Assembly: GCA_000697355.1 (NCBI GenBank)
Contig: JNEN01001252.1
Span: forward strand, 1 to 64,000
Source of the DNA: Syncephalastrum monosporum B8922
Taxonomy: Eukaryota; Mucoromycota; Mucoromycetes; Mucorales; Syncephalastraceae
Reading direction: 5' to 3'
Length of the DNA: 64,000 nucleotides
Shown here one piece after another: positions 32,631 through 45,361 of the stretch; the first letter of the stretch is position 1, and each line of letters starts with the position of its first letter. The translations under genes were made by a program, and so were the position numbers. Under the pieces are notes generated by a model. That model saw nothing but the letters and a program-made list of their open reading frames with translations, had not been told where the DNA came from and made no database searches.

Positions 32631-35625
32631 TCACAAAGCCGCCAGGTGCTGCAGTAGATCCACAATTTGATGGCTCGTGCGCACGTGTCGATTTGCCATC
32701 GTTTTCTTGGATTCGGGGCCCACCGTAATGCAAAACAAGGACGGATTCGGGTGCTGCCACGTGTCGGGGAGAGGCGGGGAAGCGAGCGGCATGCTGGATT
32801 TGCGGGTGGGAGTGGTAGGGAGTATGCTCGAGGACGTGGTGGGTGTGATGGGCGGCGATGTCGAAGATGTAGCAAGGTGAGCTGCACTGAGGAAACGGAA
32901 CATATCCTCGTCCGTCTTATCGTCACCCGCGCAAATGACCAAGTCTGCGTCCTGGCTCTCCTTGAGAAGGCGCTTGACAATAACGCCCTTATTGATATCG
33001 ACGGGTCGCACCTCGAGATTCTTTTTGCCGACCAAAATCTCGACGGGCAGCTTGGACACAATGTTGTTTTCCAGGTGATTCTGGCATTCTTTGGCTTGGA
33101 AGGCGCCATATTCGGCATCGGCAAGGCGATAGTGCCATGTCACGGAGGAACGCTTGTGCTCGACGAAGCTGCCCTGGGTGCGCTCGGTGTAGTAGTTGAA
33201 AATCTTGGAGACCTCGTCCTTCCAGCTCATGTCCACCTGCTCTACGATGTTTTCCCACGTGCTGGATCCGGGATGCTTCAGATAACAGCCGTGTTCTGCG
33301 CTCAGGCCCAGATTGGCTATGCCACCCAACCATGCATCGAGTGTGTCTTGGTCACGGCCTGAAATGACCCAGACCGCGTTATGTGGGTCGTTGCAGAGCG
33401 TCTGTAGACTTTCAAGCATCTCCTTGGATGGCTTAGCATCGGAAGGCACCGATACTATAGGTGTGAGGGTACCCTAGATCGGTATTAGCGTCGAGGCTCA
33501 AGTGGCAGCATGCTTTTTGTTTACTTACATCGTAATCGAAAAACAAAAGACGTTTCCCTGATTTACTGTAGACGTCTTTCAGCTCTTGAACATCCAGCTC
33601 ACGCGCTGAATGAGGCTGCAGCGACTGCTGCTCGTACGTGTTGACGAGCTGTGTCACAAATGAATGGGCCCAAAACTCGGCCGTATGGCTCGTTACATGT
33701 TCATACAATTGCTGGTTGTTTACCTGTCAGCACACGTGGACAAGACAAATAGCATCCCATGTGACTTACATGATGACGGGTCTCTTTCTCCTCCTGAGAC
33801 ATGGTGAGGGCGTCGTAGATAGCTTTCGCCACGCCAGCGTAGTCCCACGGGTTGACGAGCAAGGCGGCCGACAGCGAACCTGCCGTGCCTGTGAATTCGG
33901 ACAAAATCAACGGACCCCGGACCGGATTATCATGCTGACAAATGATGTATTCAAAGGAGGTGGTGTTCATGCCGTCACGCACGCTCGTGATGAGCCCCAC
34001 GTCCGCAACCGACAAGAGAGCATAATATTCGTCCCGATCAATGTCTTGATGAAAATAATGGACGGGAGTAAACTCAAGCGAGCCGTAGATGCCGTTGATG
34101 TGGCTCACGGTCTCTGAAATCTTGGTCTCCAGCTTGGCATGGTCACCGTGGGTCGGGGTCGTGACCTGGATTAAGACAACCTTGTTGCGCCATTCGGGAT
34201 AGTCGTGAAGAAACTTTTCAAAAGCATGTAGTTTCTGGAGGATGCCTTTGGTCGAATCAAGCTTGTCCCGGCCTATGATGATCTTCTTGTTGGCGTACAT
34301 GTCCCGGATGCTATCCGACTTGGGCTTCACGTTGGGCTGGTTCTTGAACATCTGCACACGGTCGACGTCGATACCGATTGGGAACGCACCGACCGAGACG
34401 ACCTGACCGTTAAAATTAACACCGGTCAGTGTCGACTCGCAGCCGAGCATACGTGTGCTCGATGAGATAAAGTGCCGCGCATAGGCATAGGTCTATATAT
34501 GACAAAACAATAAAGATATGATTAATGTGTTATTGTGTGCGTGTTTGTTGCGTACCTGAAAACCGATGAGGTTGGCTCCAAGCATACCCTGCAATATTTC
34601 ATTTCGGGCTGCTTCATGTGAGAAAAAGGCACTGTTTATTTTCTGCACACTTACTCGTCAAGCATCGGAAAATCTCTGAGCTTGGGAAGGTAGCATGGAC
34701 AAAGACGCCAATGGTTGCATCCGGAATGCTTTTGCGGAGAATCTCCGGCACCAGCAGTAAATGATAATCATGGATGCAGACTAGAATTAAAAAGGTATTG
34801 CTGTCAACATAAATTTGCTCCCCATACTACCATCGTGAACTATACGTACTGATGTCACCCGGACGATAATGCTCAATAATGGTCTGCGCAAACTGAGTGT
34901 TCACAGCCACATAGTCCTCCCAGTTGCGTTTCTCGGCCCGACCGTCCGTCGCATTCTGCCATACGACATAGTGAAACAGTGGCCAAAGTACTAAGCATGG
35001 TCAGAGCTGGTTAAACAAAGGATTTCCCTGCTCATACGAGATTCTGCATACCTTCTTTACAGTAACCTTCATAATGGCCGCGTGATTTGTTATCCAAGAA
35101 GACGGGTACAATGCGTCCCGTGTCCCAAAGGAGGCGTTGCAGCGATTTTTTGTCCTGAAGATCAACCTTGTCCATGTCAACCATTTGAGTCTTGGAGCCC
35201 TTGACATGCACCGGCCCGGTCCAGCCAATGTGAATGGCTTCCCAATGCTTGCTCAGGCTCTGAAGTCCAGCATACAGGGCCGCATGCCCTCGACGCTGCA
35301 CGACGGTCCAATCCGCTGCTTGAAATTTGACACGCAGGGTATGACTGCGTTGATGCCGGCGCGACACGCGACTGATGGGGGCCGCCGCAAGGCCTTGATT
35401 ATCTTCTTGCGCGCCGGTCCGAGCTGTGGTAGGGGAGGGCGTGCCGGGCGGCGAGGGCAGAAACACAGTCTTCTCTTCCACCGCGCCAGGCGAGTGGAGT
35501 ATGTTGTATGGGATTTGATGCGTGACATTGATGATGCGCTTCGTACCGTCCGGGCGGAGCGGGAGGTAGTAGGCCACCTTCTCGGCGGTCAAGCCAGGCG
35601 AGGGCGTAGGATCTTGATACATCAT
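32631..35625 (-). CDS. TPS2: trehalose-6-phosphate phosphatase with TPS domain (TPS2-like)
   Basis: Seven exons (35625-35052, 34990-34850, 34780-34655, 34611-34556, 34492-33770, 33723-33529, 33473-32631) encode 885 aa. The N-terminal glycosyltransferase-20 domain shows 'IHDYHLLLVPEIL', 'HATFPSSEIFRCL', 'GANLIGFQTYAYARHF', 'GRDKLDSTKGILQKLHAFEK' and 'RDGMNTTSFEYI'. The GRDKLDSTKG form is typical of Tps2, where this domain is usually regulatory. The C-terminal HAD phosphatase is complete: DYDGTLTP, 'VISGRDQDTLDAWLGG' and AGDDKTDEDMF. It should dephosphorylate trehalose-6-phosphate to trehalose, a stress and spore protectant. About 110 extra residues, Pro/Ser-rich, sit in the N-terminus. The exon 4 acceptor is an AAGCAG tandem site, so two isoforms differing by one codon are possible. 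Confidence 0.95.
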
Positions 35626-35926
35626 GTAAACGAAGAATGAAGGAAGAGAAGAAAGAAGGAGAACAAATCGCGTCTATAAATTGTGTGGATGTGTGGGTAT
35701 GGGTGTGCCTGTGCTCAGGATGATGGAACTTGTAGGAACCAGCTGACCCCCGCTCCCTCTCCAATGCGCCTGATGCGCAAGAACATTGAACCCAATTGTT
35801 TTTACGGTGACACAGAACGTCCCCGATCGGTTACGATAAGGACTTTCCGCGAACCCTCCAGAAAAATAAAGAGACACCCGGACCAATATATCCTTCTTTT
35901 TATTTTATTCCCGTCGGCTTTTCTCT

Positions 35927-37497
<1,571 letters not shown>

Positions 37498-37693
37498 TTA
37501 TAGTGAGTTGTCTCGGCCGAGCGGGGCCTGCTGTGTGCGACCGCCGATCACACTTTTTGCCATCTATTTTTGGTAAGTGTATAAAAAAAGATGTTCCATT
37601 TAGCGTCTTGTCGTTGCCTCACGCCATCCTTAGTACTTCCCTATTATCAACGCTGATATAATTCATCACTAATACAATCTTGCATCCGATACA

Positions 37694-39755
37694 ATGGAAG
37701 ACTGGAAATGCGAGATCGAAAGTGCTCTGAAACGTACGGAGCGCATAGGGAGAGGAAGATGACCCGGCTACTGCGATCGAAGGTGAATATAGCAGTGCTT
37801 AGTGTCCAACACAGCGGCTCATATTATCCTTGAATGTTGCTTTGCTCAAAACAATACACATCCTGCCTTTTGCATCTTTTCATGAAAGCATGACGTGGTA
37901 TCGTGCAGCACAAGAGCGCTCTTTTTGGCGATTATGATCCAGCCTCGGCACAAGAAGGTATGCATGTGTATGATCGGGTAATAAAAAATGACTCCTGTGG
38001 TTTCTCTCTGACAAGAAATATGCGCTTCTTGATCAGCAGCTTCTTCCCCGTCAGGCATAACTACGCCTAATGCATCTTCTATGAACGAAGCGCCGGGTCA
38101 CATTTCATTAGCACACGAGGTTGCTGTCGTACAGGGCATGAATCCTGTTATAGCAGAGGAAAGTTGCAGCGACATGGCATCCCTACTCCTAGTCATAGAT
38201 CGCTGGTGCTCTTGAACGAATCGTCCGCGTCGGCCTCCAGGGATGTTACACCCGCTGTCGTATTCACGATGCGCAATAACGAAAGATATCGCGAGCGAGC
38301 ATCACTCTCGCCGACCTCGCTCGAACTGCACACTACGCTTTCCGCCACGAGCGACCGACTGCCAATAGCCAACAAGGAAGAGCAGGATGCCTCGAATTCC
38401 GCGCATCCCGATACGAGCCACGGTTGTTTACCCCTTCAGATAGTCGATCCGCCTGTGTCGCAGAAGCGTTCATGGGATTCCAATTATGCGAGCACCAGTA
38501 CTTTCATGATAGGTCAGGGACAAGTGCTTCACTTCTGTGTGACAGATGTGAAAAGCATCCATCGATGACAAACCGTCCAGGCACTCCGTCCGCCCAGCGC
38601 CCGGAGCATAACGCTTCCAGAGGTGAGGCTGTCACTAAACGTCAGTAGATGTAGAAGAGGCTGGGATGTTTCAGAGAAGCCGGAGGGCAGACGAGGCTAT
38701 ATCGCTCATGGTTACGTCTTGGCGAATAGAGGGAGCAGCCACCGTGTTCAGGCACGTGTTGTATGTGCCATTGTCTGAGTCAAAATGGCGAGCTGGGACA
38801 TTATGCAGAGGTTGGCATTTTTTTTCGCCCTTGATTTTTCTCCTTGTCGGCCCGCTTCTTGCCACCCTCATGACGGCCAGCAACACCCCCCCCAAAAAAA
38901 AAACTGATACATATATCATCTAGATATACAAAATAATCAGCTTTGAGAGCGCGGAGAAGCGACCCGCAGATCGAATGCAGGCTGTGATGACACGGAGCCG
39001 CAGGCGGAGGGACTCAATCACGTCCAGAATGCCGATCGAAGGTTCACGTATGACCGCAGCGAAGCGTTCACGAAGCTGGTACCTGTACAATAAGAACAAG
39101 GAAAAAAAAGCAGGGCGGTCGCAGATAAAGAGCCTGAAACTTCTGCTGAGCTTCCTTGGATTCCTTATGCGAGCGACAATGACGATGAGGACGAAAACGA
39201 CGGCGATGTACATATCCCAAGCAATCTCACAGCCGATTACCTACCATCAAATACTGCATGAATAGCGACGTTGAGGTCTGCAGTCCGCGTCAAGAGTCCT
39301 GCAGCCGCACCGCTGCAATCAGTGAACATATGCAAGAGACGGATGCGACCGCGCACGATAACTCCTGGTTGACCGCCGACGGCAACGGAAACTTGGCACA
39401 TATGTGCTATCGATTCAAGATCAATACACTGAAGATATCAAACCCGGCTCAACAACAGTCAAATCTGCGAGTCCTCGCACGGCATGACATTTATATGTTT
39501 GACACCACGAAACACTTGTTATCAGTGAGCAAGGATTGGGACCCTGATATGCACAGACAAGCAATAGCTTCGCTTCCCATTGATCAACCACCAAAACCGA
39601 TGCAGGCAGCACAAGGGTGTGCACATATAAGCTTGAGCGACCCCAGCGATCGGACGATGGTCATGAGCATCGATCCAGGAACACCCGCATTACCCACGGC
39701 TTTCTGGACGGACAGCCATGCTGCGTCGAGATGCCCGTACATGGCCTATATCTAA
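37694..39755 (+). pseudogene. unresolved multi-exon locus, unknown function, possibly decayed
   Basis: Coding-like + strand pieces appear in order: MEDWKCEIESALK (37694); HKSALFGDYDPASAQE near 37,910 with good splice sites; an AASSPSGITTPNASSMNE segment near 38,040; a Ser-rich frame at 38,190-38,515 (SLVLLNESSASASRD); 'TNRPGTPSAQRPEHNASRG' near 38,565; a frame with a hydrophobic helix (FFSPLIFLLVGPLLATLM) near 38,820-38,870; an acidic stretch (YASDNDDEDENDGDVH) near 39,165; and a 165-codon frame at 39,258-39,755. At least one junction, near 38,180, needs a one-base shift with no splice site. So this is either a decayed gene or one I failed to splice. A single-pass membrane protein with disordered flanks is the best description. 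No family is recognised. Confidence 0.35.
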
Positions 39756-40670
39756 GGATGGATACTTGCCAATCTGGTGATATGCGTTTCTTCAAAGCAC
39801 GTGAACGGTGCTACTGCTAGTTCTATAGGTTGACCGTTATAGAGAACCCATATTCATATTCATCAATATCTGCATGAATGCGAACAAGAGCGGTCTGTGT
39901 GTGCTGTATTCTCTAGGAGGCTTCGATACACTATGATTAACCGGGAGCATCTCAATAAGCGTATCCGTTCAAATCGTGGCGCTTGCCGTCGTCCACACAT
40001 CCGCTCTGCTAGTGACAGCTAACGATAGTCAAAACCCGATCCAGGTCCCCTCTTCTAATATTTAGTCCTCAAGCTGACTTGTATATGGATTTCATATCGC
40101 TCATATCTTATACGCACCCGACCGCCTCACGCTCTCTGCTAAAAAAATCCGTAGTATAAGCTCGTTCCTACGTACATTCTACTGCTCTTTTCTGACCACA
40201 CAGTGCGCGGCATTTGAGTCCCTGAAGATTGCAAGAACCTCTCGACTGTTACTTAATTCAAGCCATAAGTCCCTCAAGAAAACGAAGCGGCCAAGCGTTT
40301 GGCAATAGTAAAGTGCGGCCACTCGCAAGCGAACGCGAAACATGGCATAGTCATACCAATATGCATGCATACATACATAAACGGCAATGCTATATGAGAA
40401 TGTACGAGCGTTCATGCGTCGAGAAAGAAAGACAAACAGACAATACTGTGATATGAAAGTTCGCATGTAGTGTATGTAAATTGAGAACAACCTAAATAGG
40501 TTTTGTGATGCGACTTTTTTTTGTGTAAAAAAAATTTGTGTCTAGGTAGGCAAGGAATAGAGGGTCTCTCAGACACAAAAGCTTCACTACTTTATCAATG
40601 ACGGTAAGTGGAGGTGTGGAAAGAAGAAAAAAAGAAAGAAAGAGCAGAAGGGATGGGAGCAACGGATAAA
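39756..40670. other. intergenic, no gene seen
   Basis: AT-rich with short frames on both strands. It forms the 3' flank of the COX subunit gene and nothing else I can name. Confidence 0.45.
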
Positions 40671-41398
40671 TTACTGAACGTAACCCTTGCCCTTGTAGCC
40701 CTCGGAAGAGATACCGCTGATGGGGTTGGAGTTCTGGCTCTTGAGGTATTCGTTCGTAGCCTCCTGCCACTCCTTGCTGAAGGTAGCAGGCTTCTCCTCA
40801 CCTAATAGGATGGGATTATTACAAATAAGTATCTCTTGATCCTTTTCCTCTTATCTTCTTTTCTTTTCTTACCGTTGACACGGATGACGTAGAAGAGAGC
40901 AGCCGAGGCAACCATGACACCAGCAACACCACCCCAGACCTTGGCAGCGTGGCCAGGCTTGGTCAAGGGCTCACGGGGACCGTGGGGACCAAAGGCAATG
41001 TAGTCTATTCCATGGCAAGGTTAGCAACGCGTACAAGAGCATGTAGGTAGGTAGGAATGCATTGAATGAACAATGAATGAATTGAATGAAAGACGAATCG
41101 AACGGCCCATTATGCATGAAAAGGGAAATGCAGGTGTGACGCGCCAAAAGAAACGAGTAGAGGAAAGAACATGATAGTATAAGTTAGGATACTTACAGGC
41201 AGCCTTCTTGTCCTCCTGCGAGAGGACCTTCCAGTCACCCTTCTGGGCCTCCTCCAACTGCTTAGCGATGGAGTTCTGCTCCTGGGTGGAGAGGGTCTTC
41301 CAGCGGGCCTCGAGGTTCTCGACGGCAAGCGTGGAGGCGTTACGGCGGGCAGCGACGCGCTGGACACCAGCGAGTTGACGGGAGGCAGCACGGAGCAT
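40671..41398 (-). CDS. COX5: cytochrome c oxidase subunit IV/5, mitochondrial
   Basis: Three exons (41398-41197, 41004-40873, 40801-40671) encode 154 aa. This is nuclear-encoded subunit IV of animals and Cox5 of yeasts, a single-helix subunit of respiratory complex IV. A presequence (MLRAASRQLAGVQRVAARRN) precedes the matrix part with 'LEARWKTLSTQEQNSIAKQL' and 'GDWKVLSQEDKKAAYYIAFG', both classic. The membrane helix is 'GGVAGVMVASAALFYVIRV'. The C-terminus 'TFSKEWQEATNEYLKSQNSN' matches the intermembrane-space tail, and 'PISGISSEGYKGKGYVQ' ends it as in fungal Cox5. Confidence 0.95.
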
Positions 41399-42632
41399 TG
41401 TTAGGAAAAGAGAATGGGGTGTACTGAGGTGAAAAATAAAGGTAAAAAACACACAAGCGGACTTCCGGGGGCCTACAAACAACACAAAAAAAATCGTGTG
41501 ACGTGGCTCATCTCACTTGTATGATTTTATTATTGTCTCTAGGGGCGATACAAGGATTCATTACTTCCCCACTTTCTCTCTTTCTTTGCTTCTTGTCCTT
41601 TGTTTTTGTTATATTGCACATCCTCTCTTCACCCATAGACGTACCTTGTAAATATCAGGCAGGACGGCATATACATGTCGAACTTGCATGCCGTGGATTC
41701 GCCATTGTCGACCTTTAGGCATCTGAAAGCCAGATACAAAAGTATCTGTTACCCTTCTTTATGCCTTCGTTGTCATGGTATTGCGAAACTTGTTGCGCTG
41801 TGACAAATAGAAAAGGGTAACTGGTGATATTATCAACGAACCATTGATGCATTTTCTTTAGCAACTGTGATAAAACTTGGGCCAAAATCTTGAGACATCA
41901 CACGTTATCGGCTTAATGAGCTCTATCGCACGAACGACCCAGTCAGCCTTCAAGGACGAAGAAAAAGAGTACGCGCCCTCTCGCCAGTGTGATGTTTCAT
42001 ATAGAATACCACGTCCATGTCAAGCAATTCGGCGTCCTACAAGATGTAAAGGATGAACCTTATATCGCACTTCAAGTCTTGATATGCGCCTGTCTTTTCC
42101 TTGATAATTATGAACATGAGCAAACGCATTTTACAATCCTGCGCTGCATCGTACACTGTGAAGGGATCGCCAAGCTGAATGGAACGGATGTATGCCGCTT
42201 ATATTTTCACTGTGGACTGGCTGGTCGCTGTATGGTGCGCTACAACATTCTTATCTGGGCACCCAGAACTTTCTCTCTCCTGCAACCCACCTTCGTGATG
42301 TTCCTGCATTGATATGATAATGACATGGGCATTTTCATTGGCCGCTTGCCTTACGACAGTAGTTCAGCGCAAATTCTACATGGAGAGCGACCGAAAAAAA
42401 TGTTTCAACGCAGTGATTTACCTAGGCAAGGTTTCTCATCATGCCGAGCGCATGGAAATAGAAAATCTTTTGGTTTCAGACGCGATTTCCGAACCATGCC
42501 CCATTCTATTTTTTTCTGTTTCGTCCGGGATATGGGATCAATCCCCTCTTTTTTTTTTTTTTTTTCCTTCAATTCACCGGTCTCTGAGTCTTCCTCTCTC
42601 TCTTACTCCACCAAGCGAAAGACATACCTCTG
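41399..42632. other. intergenic between COX5 and arrestin, no gene supported
   Basis: Two frames are open here: 41989-42312 (107 codons) and 42325-42633 (102 codons). Neither has a recognisable domain, and the second runs through the T tract at about 42,549-42,565 in the arrestin leader. Treated as non-coding. Confidence 0.4.
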
Positions 42633-43925
42633 ATGACGATCATGCCTGGCTTCAAGGCTCACTCGAAGGAGGATGCGACGATCGAGATCACTGTCGACCC
42701 GTCCTTCACAGGCATCTTGCGCGGCGTGACAGAGTACGGCGGCGAGTGTACTGAGCTCGAGGGCACGTGCCGTCTGACGGTGCACAGACCCATCCGAATC
42801 CGCCAGTTTCGTATCGTCTTGGAAGGTCGCTGCAAGGTCAAGATCAAGTCGAGCAGCACGGTGGGCGTACCGACCTCGGAGGGCCTCGAGTGTCGCACCG
42901 TGATCTACCGCATCCACGACTTTACGGAGCAAGACATGACTCTCGACCCGGGCAATTTCGTCTATCCTTTCAAATTTGATCTCCCTCCTGATCTGCCCGC
43001 CAGCTTTCACGGCAAGCGCGGCGGCATCCGCTATCGGCTGCGCGCACACGTCAAGCAGCTCTCGCGGGTCACCTCCATGTTCAGCGGCAATGATCTGAGC
43101 GTCAAGAAGGAGCTGCCGATCCGGCGGTGCTTGCTCAACGACCTGCCCGTCATGAGCCTTGTGGAGCGCGTCCGAGGCAAAGACTACCCGGAGAAGCTTG
43201 ACTATGATGCGCAGGCGCCCACCCTGGTGTATCGCGAGGGCGGGCTGATCCACCTCGACCTCCATCTGCAAGTGAAGGAGCCCCATCACCTCGTCCGATC
43301 CGTCACGTGCGCGCTACGTGAACGTGTGCATTACCGCACGACTGGACAACAGTCGCTCACCTGTCAGTCCGCCTCGCTCACCGACGACAGTTTCCCATTG
43401 GGCTGGAGTACTTTTTATCCATCGAAGGACCCGGATTATGACCCGACTCAGCCGCAGACCTATAACGCTGTCTTCCGCGTGTGTCCGCGCGTCAACGCCG
43501 ACACAGCCTACCGTCTATTACGCGTCTCCCACCACGTCGCTGTCAACATCATGCTGGAAAAGGAACCGCACGAAGCGTGTATGACCCCGCCACCGACCTT
43601 GAGCCGCTCCTCATCCTCGTCTTCCATCTCGTCCATCTTTTCACTCCACCGGTCATCCTCACCCGGACCCGCCACAGAAGACATTAAGCTGACGACAGGA
43701 AACGGAGGGACACACCACGTGGTCAAGCGCGACGATGGACGCGAGGTCAATCAGTTTCTGTGCTCACTTGAGCTGCCATTGGTGGTGGTCTCACGTGAGC
43801 GGTGTTGGGAAGGCGACATGCCCAGTCCGCCCGCATACAAATCGGCAGAAGACCCCCCGTCTTACGGACAAACGCTCGAGCAGCTTCCGCCTGTCCCGTT
43901 CTACCCTACGAGCGAGGCACAATAA
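42633..43925 (+). CDS. alpha-arrestin (ARRDC/ART type)
   Basis: One uninterrupted exon, 430 aa, unusual in this intron-rich region. The arrestin N domain includes 'LEGTCRLTVHRPIRIRQFRI' and 'IRYRLRAHVKQLS'; the C domain includes 'GGLIHLDLHLQVKEPHHLV' and 'YNAVFRVCPRV'. A Ser-rich loop (SRSSSSSSISSIFSLHRSSS) may be a phosphorylated regulatory segment. The tail holds two PY-type motifs, PPAY and PPSY, expected to bind WW domains of a Rsp5/Nedd4 ubiquitin ligase. By family knowledge it is a cargo adaptor that drives ubiquitination and endocytosis of plasma-membrane transporters. A second ATG at 42642 is an alternative start. Confidence 0.88.
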   Translation: MTIMPGFKAHSKEDATIEITVDPSFTGILRGVTEYGGECTELEGTCRLTVHRPIRIRQFRIVLEGRCKVKIKSSSTVGVPTSEGLECRTVIYRIHDFTEQDMTLDPGNFVYPFKFDLPPDLPASFHGKRGGIRYRLRAHVKQLSRVTSMFSGNDLSVKKELPIRRCLLNDLPVMSLVERVRGKDYPEKLDYDAQAPTLVYREGGLIHLDLHLQVKEPHHLVRSVTCALRERVHYRTTGQQSLTCQSASLTDDSFPLGWSTFYPSKDPDYDPTQPQTYNAVFRVCPRVNADTAYRLLRVSHHVAVNIMLEKEPHEACMTPPPTLSRSSSSSSISSIFSLHRSSSPGPATEDIKLTTGNGGTHHVVKRDDGREVNQFLCSLELPLVVVSRERCWEGDMPSPPAYKSAEDPPSYGQTLEQLPPVPFYPTSEAQ

Positions 43926-44023
43926 TACCAGTTTCACAACCTTGTATTAACACGTTTCTATCTTTTGTATAAGAATGTATATAGTTCATAATACATTTGT
44001 TTTTTGTTTTTTTTTTTAAACCA

Positions 44024-45012
44024 TCAAAACTCCTTTTTCTTCTCGTCATAGCTCAACCCACCAGGGCCAATCGAGATCAAAAGTAAGAGACCTCCCATGA
44101 TGCTGAGGGTCTGGAAGAAGTCATATTTTAAAAAGTCGCGCCGGGTACTGGTGTAGTTAAGGGTCCACCAGTTGTTGACCAGCACGTTCATGACGCAGAG
44201 CACGGTGACGAGCAACGAAGCAGACCATTTGGCACGGAACCCCACCGCAACCATGCCGCAGGCCACCAGGCCCACGATGCATACGATAATACGCGCCAGG
44301 GTCCATTGGCCGTTGACAACGAAGCCGAGAAAGAGGAGGACGAGGAGGATACGGCCTGCGAGTTGAAAGTACTTGTGTCGCTCGCTTTCATTGAGCTGAG
44401 GCAGGCCAAACAGGGCACTGGCGTTGTTGGCACGACGCACGCGCAGCAGTGACTCAGACACAGAGAGCAGAAGACCACCTGCCACCGACAGGTTGCGCAA
44501 AAAGAAGTACTGTATGCAGCAACGATCAGTCAGAGAGAGAGGGGGGAGGATGCCTCATTTGGCTTTTCCTTCTACGGTGACTTACAAAGTTGAACAAGAG
44601 ACCGTAACCGAGCGTCTGCAGCACCATCACGGCCGATAGCGCCACGACCGAAGCGCCGACTTGCCGTTTTGTAATGATACAAAGCGAGGCGATCATCATG
44701 GCCTGAGCAATATGCCCGCATGAACACCTCTTTTTCCCCTTATCTCCAACCCGTGTCCTATATGCTTACCATGGCATTCATGCCCAGAAAGGCGTGCGCG
44801 GACCAGCCAGGGAAATGACGCGCTTTCTGAAGATAGCTGACTTGAGCAGACCATTGAAAAAGGATGCGGAGCGCGTCTTCCATAAAGGTGGCCACCACCA
44901 GGAATCGGCTGACGGCTGGCAGGTAAGGCTTGATTGGCCTGCTTACACTGTTCAGCACACCTTCGATTTTCTCGCTTGTCTCCCGCAGAGTAACCGTGAT
45001 TGTCAAAGACAT
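44024..45012 (-). CDS. ERV29: SURF4/Erv29 cargo receptor
   Basis: Three exons (45012-44770, 44702-44586, 44509-44024) encode 281 aa. SURF4/Erv29 is a multi-pass COPII cargo receptor that loads soluble secretory proteins at the ER. Landmarks are 'PYLPAVSRFLVVATFMEDAL', 'ILFQWSAQVSYL', 'NLSVAGGLLLSVSES', 'YFQLAGRILLVLLFLGFV', 'WWTLNYTSTRRDFLKYDFFQ' and 'IMGGLLLLISIGPGGLSYDE'. The cytosolic end, EKKKEF, supplies the Lys-rich COPI retrieval signal. About seven hydrophobic segments are visible. The neighbour at 45362 is divergent, with ~350 bp between starts. Confidence 0.95.
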
Positions 45013-45361
45013 GGTGAGAAGAAAGAAGGAAATAAAAAAGATAAACAAGGTGAAGGGTTCAGGCTGCGCTTTTATAGATATGCAAGCGGCTTCAGGAGTC
45101 AAGGGAGACCATCCAGCCCCTCCCCCCCCCTCACACGGCTAATGCCCTGATTACTGCTTAATCCCGTTATATCAAACTGACACTGCATTGGAAAACCCCC
45201 CTTCGGATAATCACAGCAGAATTTTGCTGTATTGCAATGCACATGCGTTGTGTGTGTTCAGAAGAGTTGGCCAATCAGAGAAAAGAGAAAGCACTGGAAC
45301 GGCCTTGTTTCCATATCTTTGCTGTTGCCACTACACGTCGTGCTCCCTTTGTCTTTCACAA

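Noticed and set aside
42325..42633. 102-codon ORF just before the arrestin gene
   Set aside because: It runs through a T tract in the leader and shows no domain; probably 5' UTR.
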